5,648 bases of DNA from Negadavirga shengliensis (GTDB lineage: Bacteria; Bacteroidota; Bacteroidia; Cytophagales; Cyclobacteriaceae): contig NZ_JBHSJJ010000033.1 of assembly GCF_042652345.1 (NCBI RefSeq), positions 1 to 5,648 of the forward strand, given 5' to 3'. Position 1 is the first letter of the stretch. The number at the start of each line of letters is the position of its first letter. The position numbers were made by a program, and so were the translations under genes. The notes under the pieces were generated by a model. It made no database searches. It saw only the letters and a program-made list of their open reading frames with translations, and was not told the origin of the DNA. Shown here piece after piece: positions 1-5,559 of the stretch.

Positions 1-377
1 TGTGTTCGAAAGAATCCAGAGCCATAAACAAAAAGACCTCTACCAGCTCCTACCCTCAAACTGGGAAGAATACCGTCCTAAATAAAATCCCCTTATTTAA
101 CAAGACGGGGTTTGTCGGAGGGATACAGACAGCCACGCTGGCGGCATACCCTGGGATTACCTTTTTGGGTGACGCCACTCGCACTTATAATTGTCACAAT
201 TTTGCTTGGTACATGTCCGGTGGGGGAACAACTTCCGTCTGGATGAACCAATATAACACAGGCAAACTCCTCGGTTTTTTGGATAAGGAACACGCTTCAG
301 TTTGGCACCTTTCTACCAAAAAACCTCGTCTCCCGATAACTATCGGGGATGCCTGGGCACTTGCCCCCACTTCTTAA
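1..377 (+). CDS. Partial gene (5' end outside window): protein with TYNCHNFAWY motif, function unknown
   Basis: The plus-strand frame with codons starting at base 3 is open from the window edge to a TAA at 375-377, about 124 visible codons, so the gene very probably starts upstream; a TTG at 165 is not needed as a start. Visible protein: a Ser/Thr/Lys-rich stretch, then AAYPGITFLGDATRTYNCHNF, in which adjacent Cys-His sit at about residues 68-69, followed by AWYMSGGG, VWMN and a later EHASVW. From memory, an NCHxxAW block preceded by a Pro/Gly-rich turn and followed later by a His recurs in poorly characterised secreted or surface proteins of Bacteroidota and Firmicutes. The Cys/His pair could be catalytic (papain/NlpC-like), but that is inference. 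The tail after HASVW looks short and includes a DNA palindrome (332-347), so the C-terminus may be degenerate or the gene a remnant. It converges on susD. Confidence 0.55.
   Translation, partial: CSKESRAINKKTSTSSYPQTGKNTVLNKIPLFNKTGFVGGIQTATLAAYPGITFLGDATRTYNCHNFAWYMSGGGTTSVWMNQYNTGKLLGFLDKEHASVWHLSTKKPRLPITIGDAWALAPTS
332..347. repeat. Perfect short palindrome inside the 3' end of the NCHNFAW gene
   Basis: CCCGATA and TATCGGG form perfect 7-bp arms separated by only two bases. It encodes the LPITIG part of the C-terminal tail of the 1-377 frame. Very similar CCCGATAnnTATCGGG palindromes are, as I recall, abundant interspersed repeats in some Cytophagales genomes, so this may be a small repeat inserted into or replacing the end of the gene. 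It is not followed by a T-run and is not a terminator. Confidence 0.5.
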
Positions 378-530
378 ATTTCTTAACGCGCAAAATCTGC
401 AAGGCGGAAATGGCGTTTTTCCCAGCCGGGGCTATGAGGGGATGGGGTTCGTCATTTGTGTCCGTCTAGAGAAACTGAATAAATTCAACCCCTTGATGGA
501 GAAAATTAGTGTAGTATTGAACTGATAAAC

Positions 531-589
531 CGGCAATGTGGTTGCCGCTGCCGGCCTTACCCCTTACCGGGGGTTTTGGGTGAGGCCGG
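531..589 (-). terminator. Two hairpins at the 3' end of susD, possible operon terminator
   Basis: Reading the minus strand, the first hairpin pairs CCGGCCT (589-583) with AGGCCGG (557-551). A C/A mismatch and four more pairs (ACCC/GGGT) extend it, leaving a 15-nt loop that contains the susD TAA at 566-564. The second, 531-547, pairs CGGCAA with TTGCCG across a 5-nt loop and is followed by GTTTATCAGTT, only a weak U-tract. The position after the last gene of a minus-strand operon and before a convergent gene fits termination. The poor U-tract makes intrinsic termination uncertain; the structures could instead protect the 3' end. Confidence 0.3.
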
Positions 590-1931
590 TTAGTTGTATT
601 TCTTCATCGGGCAGCGGGAAAGTGTATTTGAGGGAATTGGGCGGAAGGAGATGTTCGGTTCCCCCGATCACCCGTCTTAGGGTAATGGCATGTTCCTGCT
701 CCTGGTTCAGCCTCCTCAGGTCAATCCACCTCAGGCCTCTTCCGATCAGTTCCTTCCTTCTTTCTGCTAAAATGATTTCCAGCAGTTTCGATGGTTCTTT
801 TTCCTCAACCGGTACCCAGCTTTCTTTCTCGTATCTTCTTGACAGGAGGCTGTTGAGGTGTTCCAGCGCCTTTTGGGGGTCACCCAGCCTGGCCGCTGAC
901 TCGGCGGCCACCAACTTCAATTCACCCACCGTGAAACCCCCAAAAAACTGAGGGGTACCGGAAAGCCTGCCTGTGAAATGGTGGTAGCCAGCGGCGTTTT
1001 CGCTGAATAAGACCTCTTTTCTGAGATCATTGCCTGCATAGCTTCGGTACAGGAGGGTATCCACCAGGGCCAGGTTGGTTCCCATAAAGCTGTAGCTCTG
1101 GACCAAGGTATAGTTGATGGTTTCTGCATTGAACCGGACAAAGGGATTCGGTAGGGCAGGGTCCAAGTCATTGAAGTCTATTCCGTCGCCGTAAATGGAG
1201 AGTGCCTCTTCAGCAGCTTGAAGGGCCTGTCCATATTGGAAAGTGGTGAGGCCAAACCTGGCCTTCAGTCCAAGAGCGGCTGTTCTTGCCGGCCGGGCCT
1301 GGGGCGTCACCTGTTCCGGTAAGAGTGCCAAAGCCTTTTCAAGATCAGCGGCGAGGTAATCGTAACCATCCTTCAAGCCCGCTCTTTTCAACGGCTCGTT
1401 GATGTCGGCAACGTCTTTTATGACCACTCCAAGGAGGTTTTCGAAATTCCCGTCGATAGGGAAAGGGGGGGCGAATTCCTGGAGAAGCTGATAATAGGCA
1501 TAAGCCCTGAAGAAGTGGGCCGTGCCTTTGATCCTCCTGAACCGCTCCCCGTTGTTGTCAGCGATATTTTCCAGGGCTTCCAGCACCACGTTGGCATAGA
1601 AAATCTGTTCGTAGGGCAGGGACCATGATCCGGTGAATCCTCCCTGATAAGGGTCCGCCGCCCAGGTGTAGGTGGCGGCCTCGACAGGGTTTATCAGCCC
1701 GGAAAGAACGGATTCAGGCACCCACAGCTCGTCTGTGGCCAGCGAGGTGAGGCCCGGCTGGTAGTTAAAGACCTGGGTGTTGTCCAACAATGCCTGAAGG
1801 TCGTCCAGGGTTTCCGGGACCAGGAGGCTTTGGTCCGGTCTCGGGTCCAGAAATTCTTCACATGCGGTGGCCAGCACAGTGGCCACCAACAGGAAACCCA
1901 AGAGTGATTTTTTTGTAGGTTGTGTTTTCAT
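564..1931 (-). CDS. susD: SusD/RagB-family nutrient-binding outer-membrane lipoprotein
   Basis: 455-residue SusD homologue, the surface-exposed substrate-capturing lid that closes over its SusC barrel. The N-terminus MKTQPTKKSLLGFLLVATVL is a type II signal peptide; lipobox ATAC gives lipidated Cys24, followed by acidic EE as often seen on surface-exported Bacteroidota lipoproteins. Helical TPR-like segments follow, including KGTAHFFRAYAYYQLLQEF (about 135-153) and ELKLVAAESAARLGDPQKAL (about 337-356). The family signature is LAERRKELIGRGLRWIDLRR (388-407), and the protein ends TGLTQNPR, the usual SusD-type finish. It is on the short side for the family (B. theta SusD is about 550). ATG at 1931 is chosen because it immediately precedes the signal peptide; the upstream region is A-rich with no Shine-Dalgarno. 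It lies 184 bp after susC on the same strand, with no recognisable promoter between, so cotranscription is likely. The LQALLDN-type N-terminal region marks a subfamily, but I cannot infer the ligand. Confidence 0.95.
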   Translation of the reverse strand: MKTQPTKKSLLGFLLVATVLATACEEFLDPRPDQSLLVPETLDDLQALLDNTQVFNYQPGLTSLATDELWVPESVLSGLINPVEAATYTWAADPYQGGFTGSWSLPYEQIFYANVVLEALENIADNNGERFRRIKGTAHFFRAYAYYQLLQEFAPPFPIDGNFENLLGVVIKDVADINEPLKRAGLKDGYDYLAADLEKALALLPEQVTPQARPARTAALGLKARFGLTTFQYGQALQAAEEALSIYGDGIDFNDLDPALPNPFVRFNAETINYTLVQSYSFMGTNLALVDTLLYRSYAGNDLRKEVLFSENAAGYHHFTGRLSGTPQFFGGFTVGELKLVAAESAARLGDPQKALEHLNSLLSRRYEKESWVPVEEKEPSKLLEIILAERRKELIGRGLRWIDLRRLNQEQEHAITLRRVIGGTEHLLPPNSLKYTFPLPDEEIQLTGLTQNPR

Positions 1932-1950
1932 ATTAGTGTTTTTAAAGTGT

Positions 1951-1966
1951 TTGACGTTGTCGTCAA
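1951..1966. promoter_or_regulatory. Palindrome TTGACG-N4-CGTCAA upstream of susD
   Basis: Perfect 6-bp arms with a 4-base spacer, centred about 27 bp upstream of the susD ATG. The core TGACG-N4-CGTCA is the same as in the three palindromes upstream of susC, and the flanks are also alike (GTGT before, TTGG shortly after, as in the copy at 5628-5641). It may be an operator or an RNA stem near the ribosome-binding region, or simply a decayed copy of the repeat found upstream of susC. Function is inference. Confidence 0.4.
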
Positions 1967-2035
1967 GTTTGGTTTCGGTATAGGATGATATTTTCGTGTG
2001 GATTTGGGTGATTCTTAACCTTTTGTGTTTTTTTG

Positions 2036-2071
2036 CCTCACCCCCGGCCCCTCTCCCAGGGGAGAGGGGAG
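2036..2071. repeat. Widespread GC-rich hairpin repeat (CCTCACCCCCGGCCCCTCTCC type) in the susC-susD spacer
   Basis: The sequence contains a perfect 10-bp inverted repeat, CCCCTCTCCC at 2048-2057 and GGGAGAGGGG at 2060-2069, with a 2-nt loop, preceded by CCTCACCCCCGG. I recognise this as a dispersed intergenic repeat seen in many bacterial genomes, often mis-annotated as small proteins containing PHPRPLSxGRGE; one reading frame here indeed gives PHPRPLSQGRGEF. In the susCD transcript it would be a very stable stem followed by an A-rich rather than U-rich stretch, so it is not a canonical intrinsic terminator. It may stabilise the upstream susC message or reduce read-through into susD. Confidence 0.75.
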
Positions 2072-2082
2072 TTCACACTCGG

Positions 2083-2110
2083 TTCATGTGTTTATAATTG
2101 TTTTTTAAGG
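2083..2110 (-). repeat. Second copy of the susC leader/start region just after the susC stop
   Basis: This 28-base stretch matches the plus-strand sequence at 5330-5357 at 25 of 28 positions by hand alignment; that other copy includes the susC start codon and leader. On the minus strand it reads AACAATTATAAACACATGAA, with an ATG in the position equivalent to the susC start, but the frame runs ATG-AAC-CGA-GTG-TGA and stops. It is therefore a start-site-like sequence with no gene attached, lying 6 bases past the susC stop codon. Confidence 0.6.
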
Positions 2111-2115
2111 GGTGA

Positions 2116-5100
2116 TCAGAGGTCCAGACGAAGGCCCATGGCGATACTGCGAAGGGGTTTGGCGGTGCCGAAATCCGGGTCAAGATCCTGTTTGGTGGCC
2201 TTCCAAAGCATGCCGATATTGTTCATGTACATGTATACCTCCGCATCCTGTACGGCCCGCGCCCAGCGGGTTCCCCTGGGTATCCTGTATCCCAGCCGGA
2301 TATCCTGAAACCGGATATGATCTGCTTTTTCGACGAGATTTTCCGAATTTCTGTAAAAGGTGTCCCTGAAGGCGTTTCTGGTGTCAGGAAGGGCGGGCAC
2401 TTCGGTTACCCGTTCATCGCCGGGCTGCTGCCACCTGAGCGGGAAATCACTGTGGCCGCCCCTTGACAGGAGTATGCGGTCATACTGTACGGTATTCCTT
2501 TTGAAGTAGTAGCCGAAACGGTAGGAAATGTTGGCGGAGAAGCTGAATCCCTTGAAGGCGAGTGTGTTTCTAACCGCCCCAAAGGTGGTAGGTCTGGCAG
2601 GACCGTGGTAGATGAGGTCCTCCATGGTGGCCCCATTGACAATGAACTGGTAATTGTCGCTTGGTTCCCCATCCAGATAGCCTCTTCCTGCTCCGGTGTC
2701 CGGATCCAGCCCGGCCCAAGGGAGTGAATAGATGCCGAACAGGGGTCTGCCGACCACCGGGAAGTACTGGCCTCCCGATCCGGAGGCACTGAAATTCAAC
2801 AGGCTCTGTACAGGGATATCGGTATCATAACCGGTCACTTCCTCCCTGATCCCGCTGAACAGCCAGTCGGTGGTCCATTGGAGCGTCCCAGTAAGGTTCC
2901 TGGATACCAGTGAGAGGTCAAACCCGGTGGTTTTGGTCGAGGCGTTGTTGCCCCGGAACCTTGTGATCCCGGAAGTGGTGGGGAAGGGGCTTTCGCCGAT
3001 CAGGTCCAGGCCGTCCTTTCTGTAAAACTCCAAGGCACCGGATATCCTTCCTGAGCGGGTATCGAAATCCAAGGCCGTGTTCAGGACCCGGATCCGTTCC
3101 CATCTGAGATCCTGGTTGGGCGGGTTGATGATCTGGGCATAGGGCAATTGGGATATGGGGTTAAAGGTAACGGTGCGGGCGGTGGTAAAAGCGGTGAGGC
3201 TGCGGTCCACGTTTCCGGTGTAGCCATAGGTCATCCTCAATCTGACAAAAGGCACGGCATCCCAATGGTAGAAACTTTCCTCACTCAGGGTCCATCCCAG
3301 ACCTGCCGACCAGAGCGGGACAGCGCGTTGGTTGGCCCGCACGCCGAACAGGTTGGAGGCGTCCCGCCGGGCGCTGGCGGTGAACAGGTAGCGGTCCTGA
3401 TAACCCAGTGAAGCGTTGGCATACACAGAATAAAACCGGTCCCTGGTGAGTGAATGCCGGTCCATAAAGGGTATCCGGACTGCTGCAAAGGGGTTGTTGG
3501 ACTGCGGAAAAAGGGAGAGGTAGTCCACGGGCTGGCTGGTGGCGCGTTCCGGGTTGTAGCCGTAGAAGCGGTTGGACAGCGCTGCGGATTCCAGGGATTT
3601 TATTTCTGTTCCACCAAGGGCGTCCAGGGACCATCCGTCGTTCCAGGCTTTCCGGTAATCCATCTGTAACCTGGCCGAATGGCTGGATGCATCCAGATGA
3701 GACAGGTCAAGGATGCCACCTGCTGGGATGTGATGGACGATGTTGCCCGATCCGTCGGTTTGGGAAAAGCGGTTGACCAGGTCACGTGCATAATAGCTGT
3801 CCGCGGCATATCCGGTTTCCGTACTTCCTGAGTTCTGCCAGTATTGGTACAAGCCGGAAATTTTAAGGCCTGTAAGGATTTTATAATCCAGGCCCATGTT
3901 GATCCGCCAGTCGTCGTGGGTGGTGACCGTGGGGGCTTTGCCTTGCTCCCGCAGCGGGACAAAGGACCAGTCGGCCAGTCCCATGGCTTCGGCCTCCCTC
4001 TTGAAACCTTCCCTGAGTTCCCGGTTGATCTCCACCGGATTACCGTCATCGTCCGCCAGCCTCGCATAGGGATATACCGATCCGGCCGGATCAAACACCA
4101 GGCTTTGGGGCCCCATGTTATGATCGGTGTCTTTTGTTTTCACCCCATATATCCCGGTGCGGATATTTATCCTGTCATTCAGGAGACTGAAGTTGTTTTT
4201 GATGTCCAGGGTGATCCTTTGGTAGGCGTTGCCCACCACAGCTTCCCGGTTTTGGTCCATACCCAGGCCGATTCTGTAATTATGGGATTCCCCACCACCG
4301 CTGACGCCCAGGCTGTATTGTTGGTTTACCCTGCTTTGGTAAAGGTACCTGGCCAGATCCTCCCTGAGGTCCTGGCCCCTGAACCCGGCGATCCGCTCAG
4401 CCGCCTGCCCGGATGAAATGATGCCGTCCCTTTCCAGGATCAGCGTTTCCACTACCGGACTCAATACGGGCTTGTTGACATTGTTTTCCGTGGCTGTATA
4501 GAAACCCTCACGGAAAAGTTTCTCTTCCGTGTCTATATAGTCATTGACCGAAAGAACGGGATCACGGTAGGGATCTATGGGCTGTATGACATTGACATTG
4601 GCGTTGAAGCTGACTGCGGCGCCGCGCGATCTTTTTCCGGATTTGGTGGTGATGACGATGACCCCGTTTCCCGCCCGGGTACCCCAGATGGAGGCGGCGG
4701 CCGCATCCCGCAGCACGGTGATGTTTTCCACGTCGTTGGGGTTGATGTCCTGCAGGCTGCCGTCATAGGGGAAGTTGTCGATGATGATCAACGGGGCGGA
4801 GAACCTGCCCAGGGTGCTTCTGCCCCGGATGGAGATGGGATCCCTGCCCACATCCCCCGTCCTGTTTAGAATGAGGCCGGAGGTGACGTCTTCCAGGCGG
4901 TCTATCAGGTCGGTGCTGACCCTTCTTCCGACGAGCTGTTCATCCACGGTCACGAAGGAACCCGAGGCCCTGGATCTGGGGATCTGCTGGTACCCCGTAG
5001 CCACCACTTCCACCTGGTCCAGGGTATGGTCTTCCTGTTCCAAGGTGATCAGCAACTCCTGTGTGGAAGGTGTTTCGAAAGGGGCGGTTTTGGTGGCATA

Positions 5101-5334
5101 TCCCAGGAAGCTGGCATCGATTTCGGTTTTCCCAGGAGGAAGGTCAAGGGAAAAGCGGCCGTTTTCGTCCGTTACCGTCAGCTTTCCGGAGGTTTTTTCT
5201 TGGATAAGGGCCCCGGTGATGGGCTGTCCGGAATCGTGGTCCACCACCTTTCCATGTAAGGGGACCGTCTGTCCGTGGGTATGATGGAAGGCCATCAGGA
5301 GGCCGGCCATCATTAAGAGTAGTGTTGTTTTCAT
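2116..5334 (-). CDS. susC: SusC/RagA-family TonB-dependent outer-membrane transporter
   Basis: 1072-residue SusC-type transporter, the outer-membrane barrel that imports a SusD-captured ligand using TonB/ExbBD energy. Domains in order: signal peptide MKTTLLLMMAGLLMAFHHTHG (1-21); a carboxypeptidase-regulatory-like beta domain (about 22-100; HGKVVDHDSGQPITGALIQE, VTDENGRFSLDLP); the linker LDQVEVVATGYQQIPRSRAS (about 105-124); the plug with SIRGRSTLG and the family signature DINPNDVENITVLRDAAAAS followed by GNGVIVITTKSGK (about 196-234); then the barrel, with late blocks AGLDPDTGAG, RWQQPGDERV, HIRFQDIRLGY and the end MGLRLDL. Length is normal. No STN domain precedes the carboxypeptidase-like domain, arguing against FecR-type signalling. 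ATG at 5334 is chosen because the signal peptide starts there; a 14-codon in-frame extension to 5376 would bury it and lies in repeat DNA. The last residue is Leu rather than the usual aromatic. Substrate unknown. Confidence 0.97.
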   Translation of the reverse strand: MKTTLLLMMAGLLMAFHHTHGQTVPLHGKVVDHDSGQPITGALIQEKTSGKLTVTDENGRFSLDLPPGKTEIDASFLGYATKTAPFETPSTQELLITLEQEDHTLDQVEVVATGYQQIPRSRASGSFVTVDEQLVGRRVSTDLIDRLEDVTSGLILNRTGDVGRDPISIRGRSTLGRFSAPLIIIDNFPYDGSLQDINPNDVENITVLRDAAAASIWGTRAGNGVIVITTKSGKRSRGAAVSFNANVNVIQPIDPYRDPVLSVNDYIDTEEKLFREGFYTATENNVNKPVLSPVVETLILERDGIISSGQAAERIAGFRGQDLREDLARYLYQSRVNQQYSLGVSGGGESHNYRIGLGMDQNREAVVGNAYQRITLDIKNNFSLLNDRINIRTGIYGVKTKDTDHNMGPQSLVFDPAGSVYPYARLADDDGNPVEINRELREGFKREAEAMGLADWSFVPLREQGKAPTVTTHDDWRINMGLDYKILTGLKISGLYQYWQNSGSTETGYAADSYYARDLVNRFSQTDGSGNIVHHIPAGGILDLSHLDASSHSARLQMDYRKAWNDGWSLDALGGTEIKSLESAALSNRFYGYNPERATSQPVDYLSLFPQSNNPFAAVRIPFMDRHSLTRDRFYSVYANASLGYQDRYLFTASARRDASNLFGVRANQRAVPLWSAGLGWTLSEESFYHWDAVPFVRLRMTYGYTGNVDRSLTAFTTARTVTFNPISQLPYAQIINPPNQDLRWERIRVLNTALDFDTRSGRISGALEFYRKDGLDLIGESPFPTTSGITRFRGNNASTKTTGFDLSLVSRNLTGTLQWTTDWLFSGIREEVTGYDTDIPVQSLLNFSASGSGGQYFPVVGRPLFGIYSLPWAGLDPDTGAGRGYLDGEPSDNYQFIVNGATMEDLIYHGPARPTTFGAVRNTLAFKGFSFSANISYRFGYYFKRNTVQYDRILLSRGGHSDFPLRWQQPGDERVTEVPALPDTRNAFRDTFYRNSENLVEKADHIRFQDIRLGYRIPRGTRWARAVQDAEVYMYMNNIGMLWKATKQDLDPDFGTAKPLRSIAMGLRLDL

Positions 5335-5419
5335 ATGTTTATAATTGTTTCTTAATGGCCATATGGAATCTCGCATGTTTTATAATCATCCCAGTTTGTG
5401 ACGATTTCGTCATGCTCGA
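5329..5419. repeat. Tandem leader repeat, unit 1 (contains susC start codon)
   Basis: Unit of 91 bp running (plus strand) from TTTCATATGTTTATAATTG to CGTCATGCTCGA. On the minus strand it is the entire proximal leader of susC, and its last bases include the ATG (5334-5332). It contains CCATATGG, an outer GCATG/CATGC pair (5373-5377 and 5411-5415), and the palindrome at 5399-5412. It is closely similar to unit 2 over its whole length, apart from a single-base gap and the unit 2 insertion. Confidence 0.85.
5399..5412. promoter_or_regulatory. Palindrome TGACGA-TT-TCGTCA upstream of susC (unit 1)
   Basis: Perfect 6-bp arms around two bases, beginning 65 bp upstream of the susC ATG. It is repeated in the same place in units 2 and 3 and, diverged, before susD. 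It is a candidate dimeric-regulator site or a nested hairpin inside the GCATG/CATGC arms; no regulator can be named. Confidence 0.4.
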
Positions 5420-5456
5420 TTTCATATGATTATAATTTTTTCTCAATAGGCCATAT

Positions 5457-5504
5457 AGCCTGCCCCTGCCTGCCCCGAACTCGATTCGGGGAACTTGTTT
5501 CGGG
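5457..5504. repeat. 48-bp insertion in unit 2 with direct repeats and alternative hairpins
   Basis: Absent from units 1 and 3. It starts with GCCTGCCCC repeated at a 10-bp period (5458-5466, 5468-5476). It then has two adjacent 14-mers, GAACTCGATTCGGG (5477-5490) and GAACTTGTTTCGGG (5491-5504), differing at two positions. One 5' arm, CCCCGAA (5473-5479), can pair with either TTCGGGG at 5485-5491 (5-nt loop) or TTCGGGG at 5499-5505 (19-nt loop). The GAACTTGTTTC core resembles interspersed Bacteroidota repeats I recall with the form GCTGAACTTGTTTCAGC. Confidence 0.65.
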
Positions 5505-5538
5505 GGAATCTCGCATGATAGATAATCATCCCAGTTTG

Positions 5539-5552
5539 TGACGATTCCGTCA
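5539..5552. promoter_or_regulatory. Palindrome TGACGATTCCGTCA (unit 2)
   Basis: Same site as in unit 1 with one substitution, leaving 5-bp arms TGACG/CGTCA around four bases. The substitution breaks only the innermost pair. Role as an operator is unproven. Confidence 0.35.
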
Positions 5553-5559
5553 TGCTCGA

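Larger units (their letters stand above)
5420..5559. repeat. Tandem leader repeat, unit 2, interrupted by a 48-bp insertion
   Basis: 140 bp; removing 5457-5504 leaves 92 bp that align with unit 1 nearly throughout, from TTTCATATGATTATAATTTT to CGTCATGCTCGA. It has the same GCATGA/TCATGC outer arms (5513-5518 and 5550-5555) and the same downstream segment ATAATCATCCCAGTTTGTGA. The very close match to unit 1 on both sides of the insertion suggests recent duplication, or homogenisation of the copies by recombination. Confidence 0.85.

Noticed and set aside
93..293. Minus-strand open frame
   Set aside because: It lies opposite the NCHNFAW frame, which has a recognisable motif.
378..530. Possible insertion-sequence remnant in the convergent spacer (TTTGTGTCCGTCTAGAGAAAC)
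   Set aside because: It looked faintly like an element end, but there is no paired inverted end, target duplication or transposase fragment nearby. I see nothing supportable in this stretch.
538..951. Plus-strand open frame of 137 codons
   Set aside because: It is antisense to the SusD 3' half, low-complexity in composition and without motifs.
2033..2308. Plus-strand open frame beginning with PHPRPLSQGRGEF
   Set aside because: This is the known spurious translation of the GC-rich dispersed repeat, and it then runs antisense through the 3' end of susC.
3844..5284. Long plus-strand open frames opposite susC (3844-4416, 4775-5284)
   Set aside because: They are antisense to a strongly conserved SusC coding region and show no recognisable protein motif; their openness reflects susC codon use.
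5335..5376. In-frame upstream ATG giving susC a 14-residue extension (MRDSIWPLRNNYKH)
   Set aside because: It would put charged residues in front of a normal signal peptide, and the codons lie in repeat DNA shared with units 2 and 3. The ATG at 5334 is preferred.
5429..5436. ATTATAAT as a sigma70-like -10 box
   Set aside because: The sequence is its own reverse complement, recurs in the repeat, has no -35 partner, and Bacteroidota housekeeping promoters use TAnnTTTG instead.
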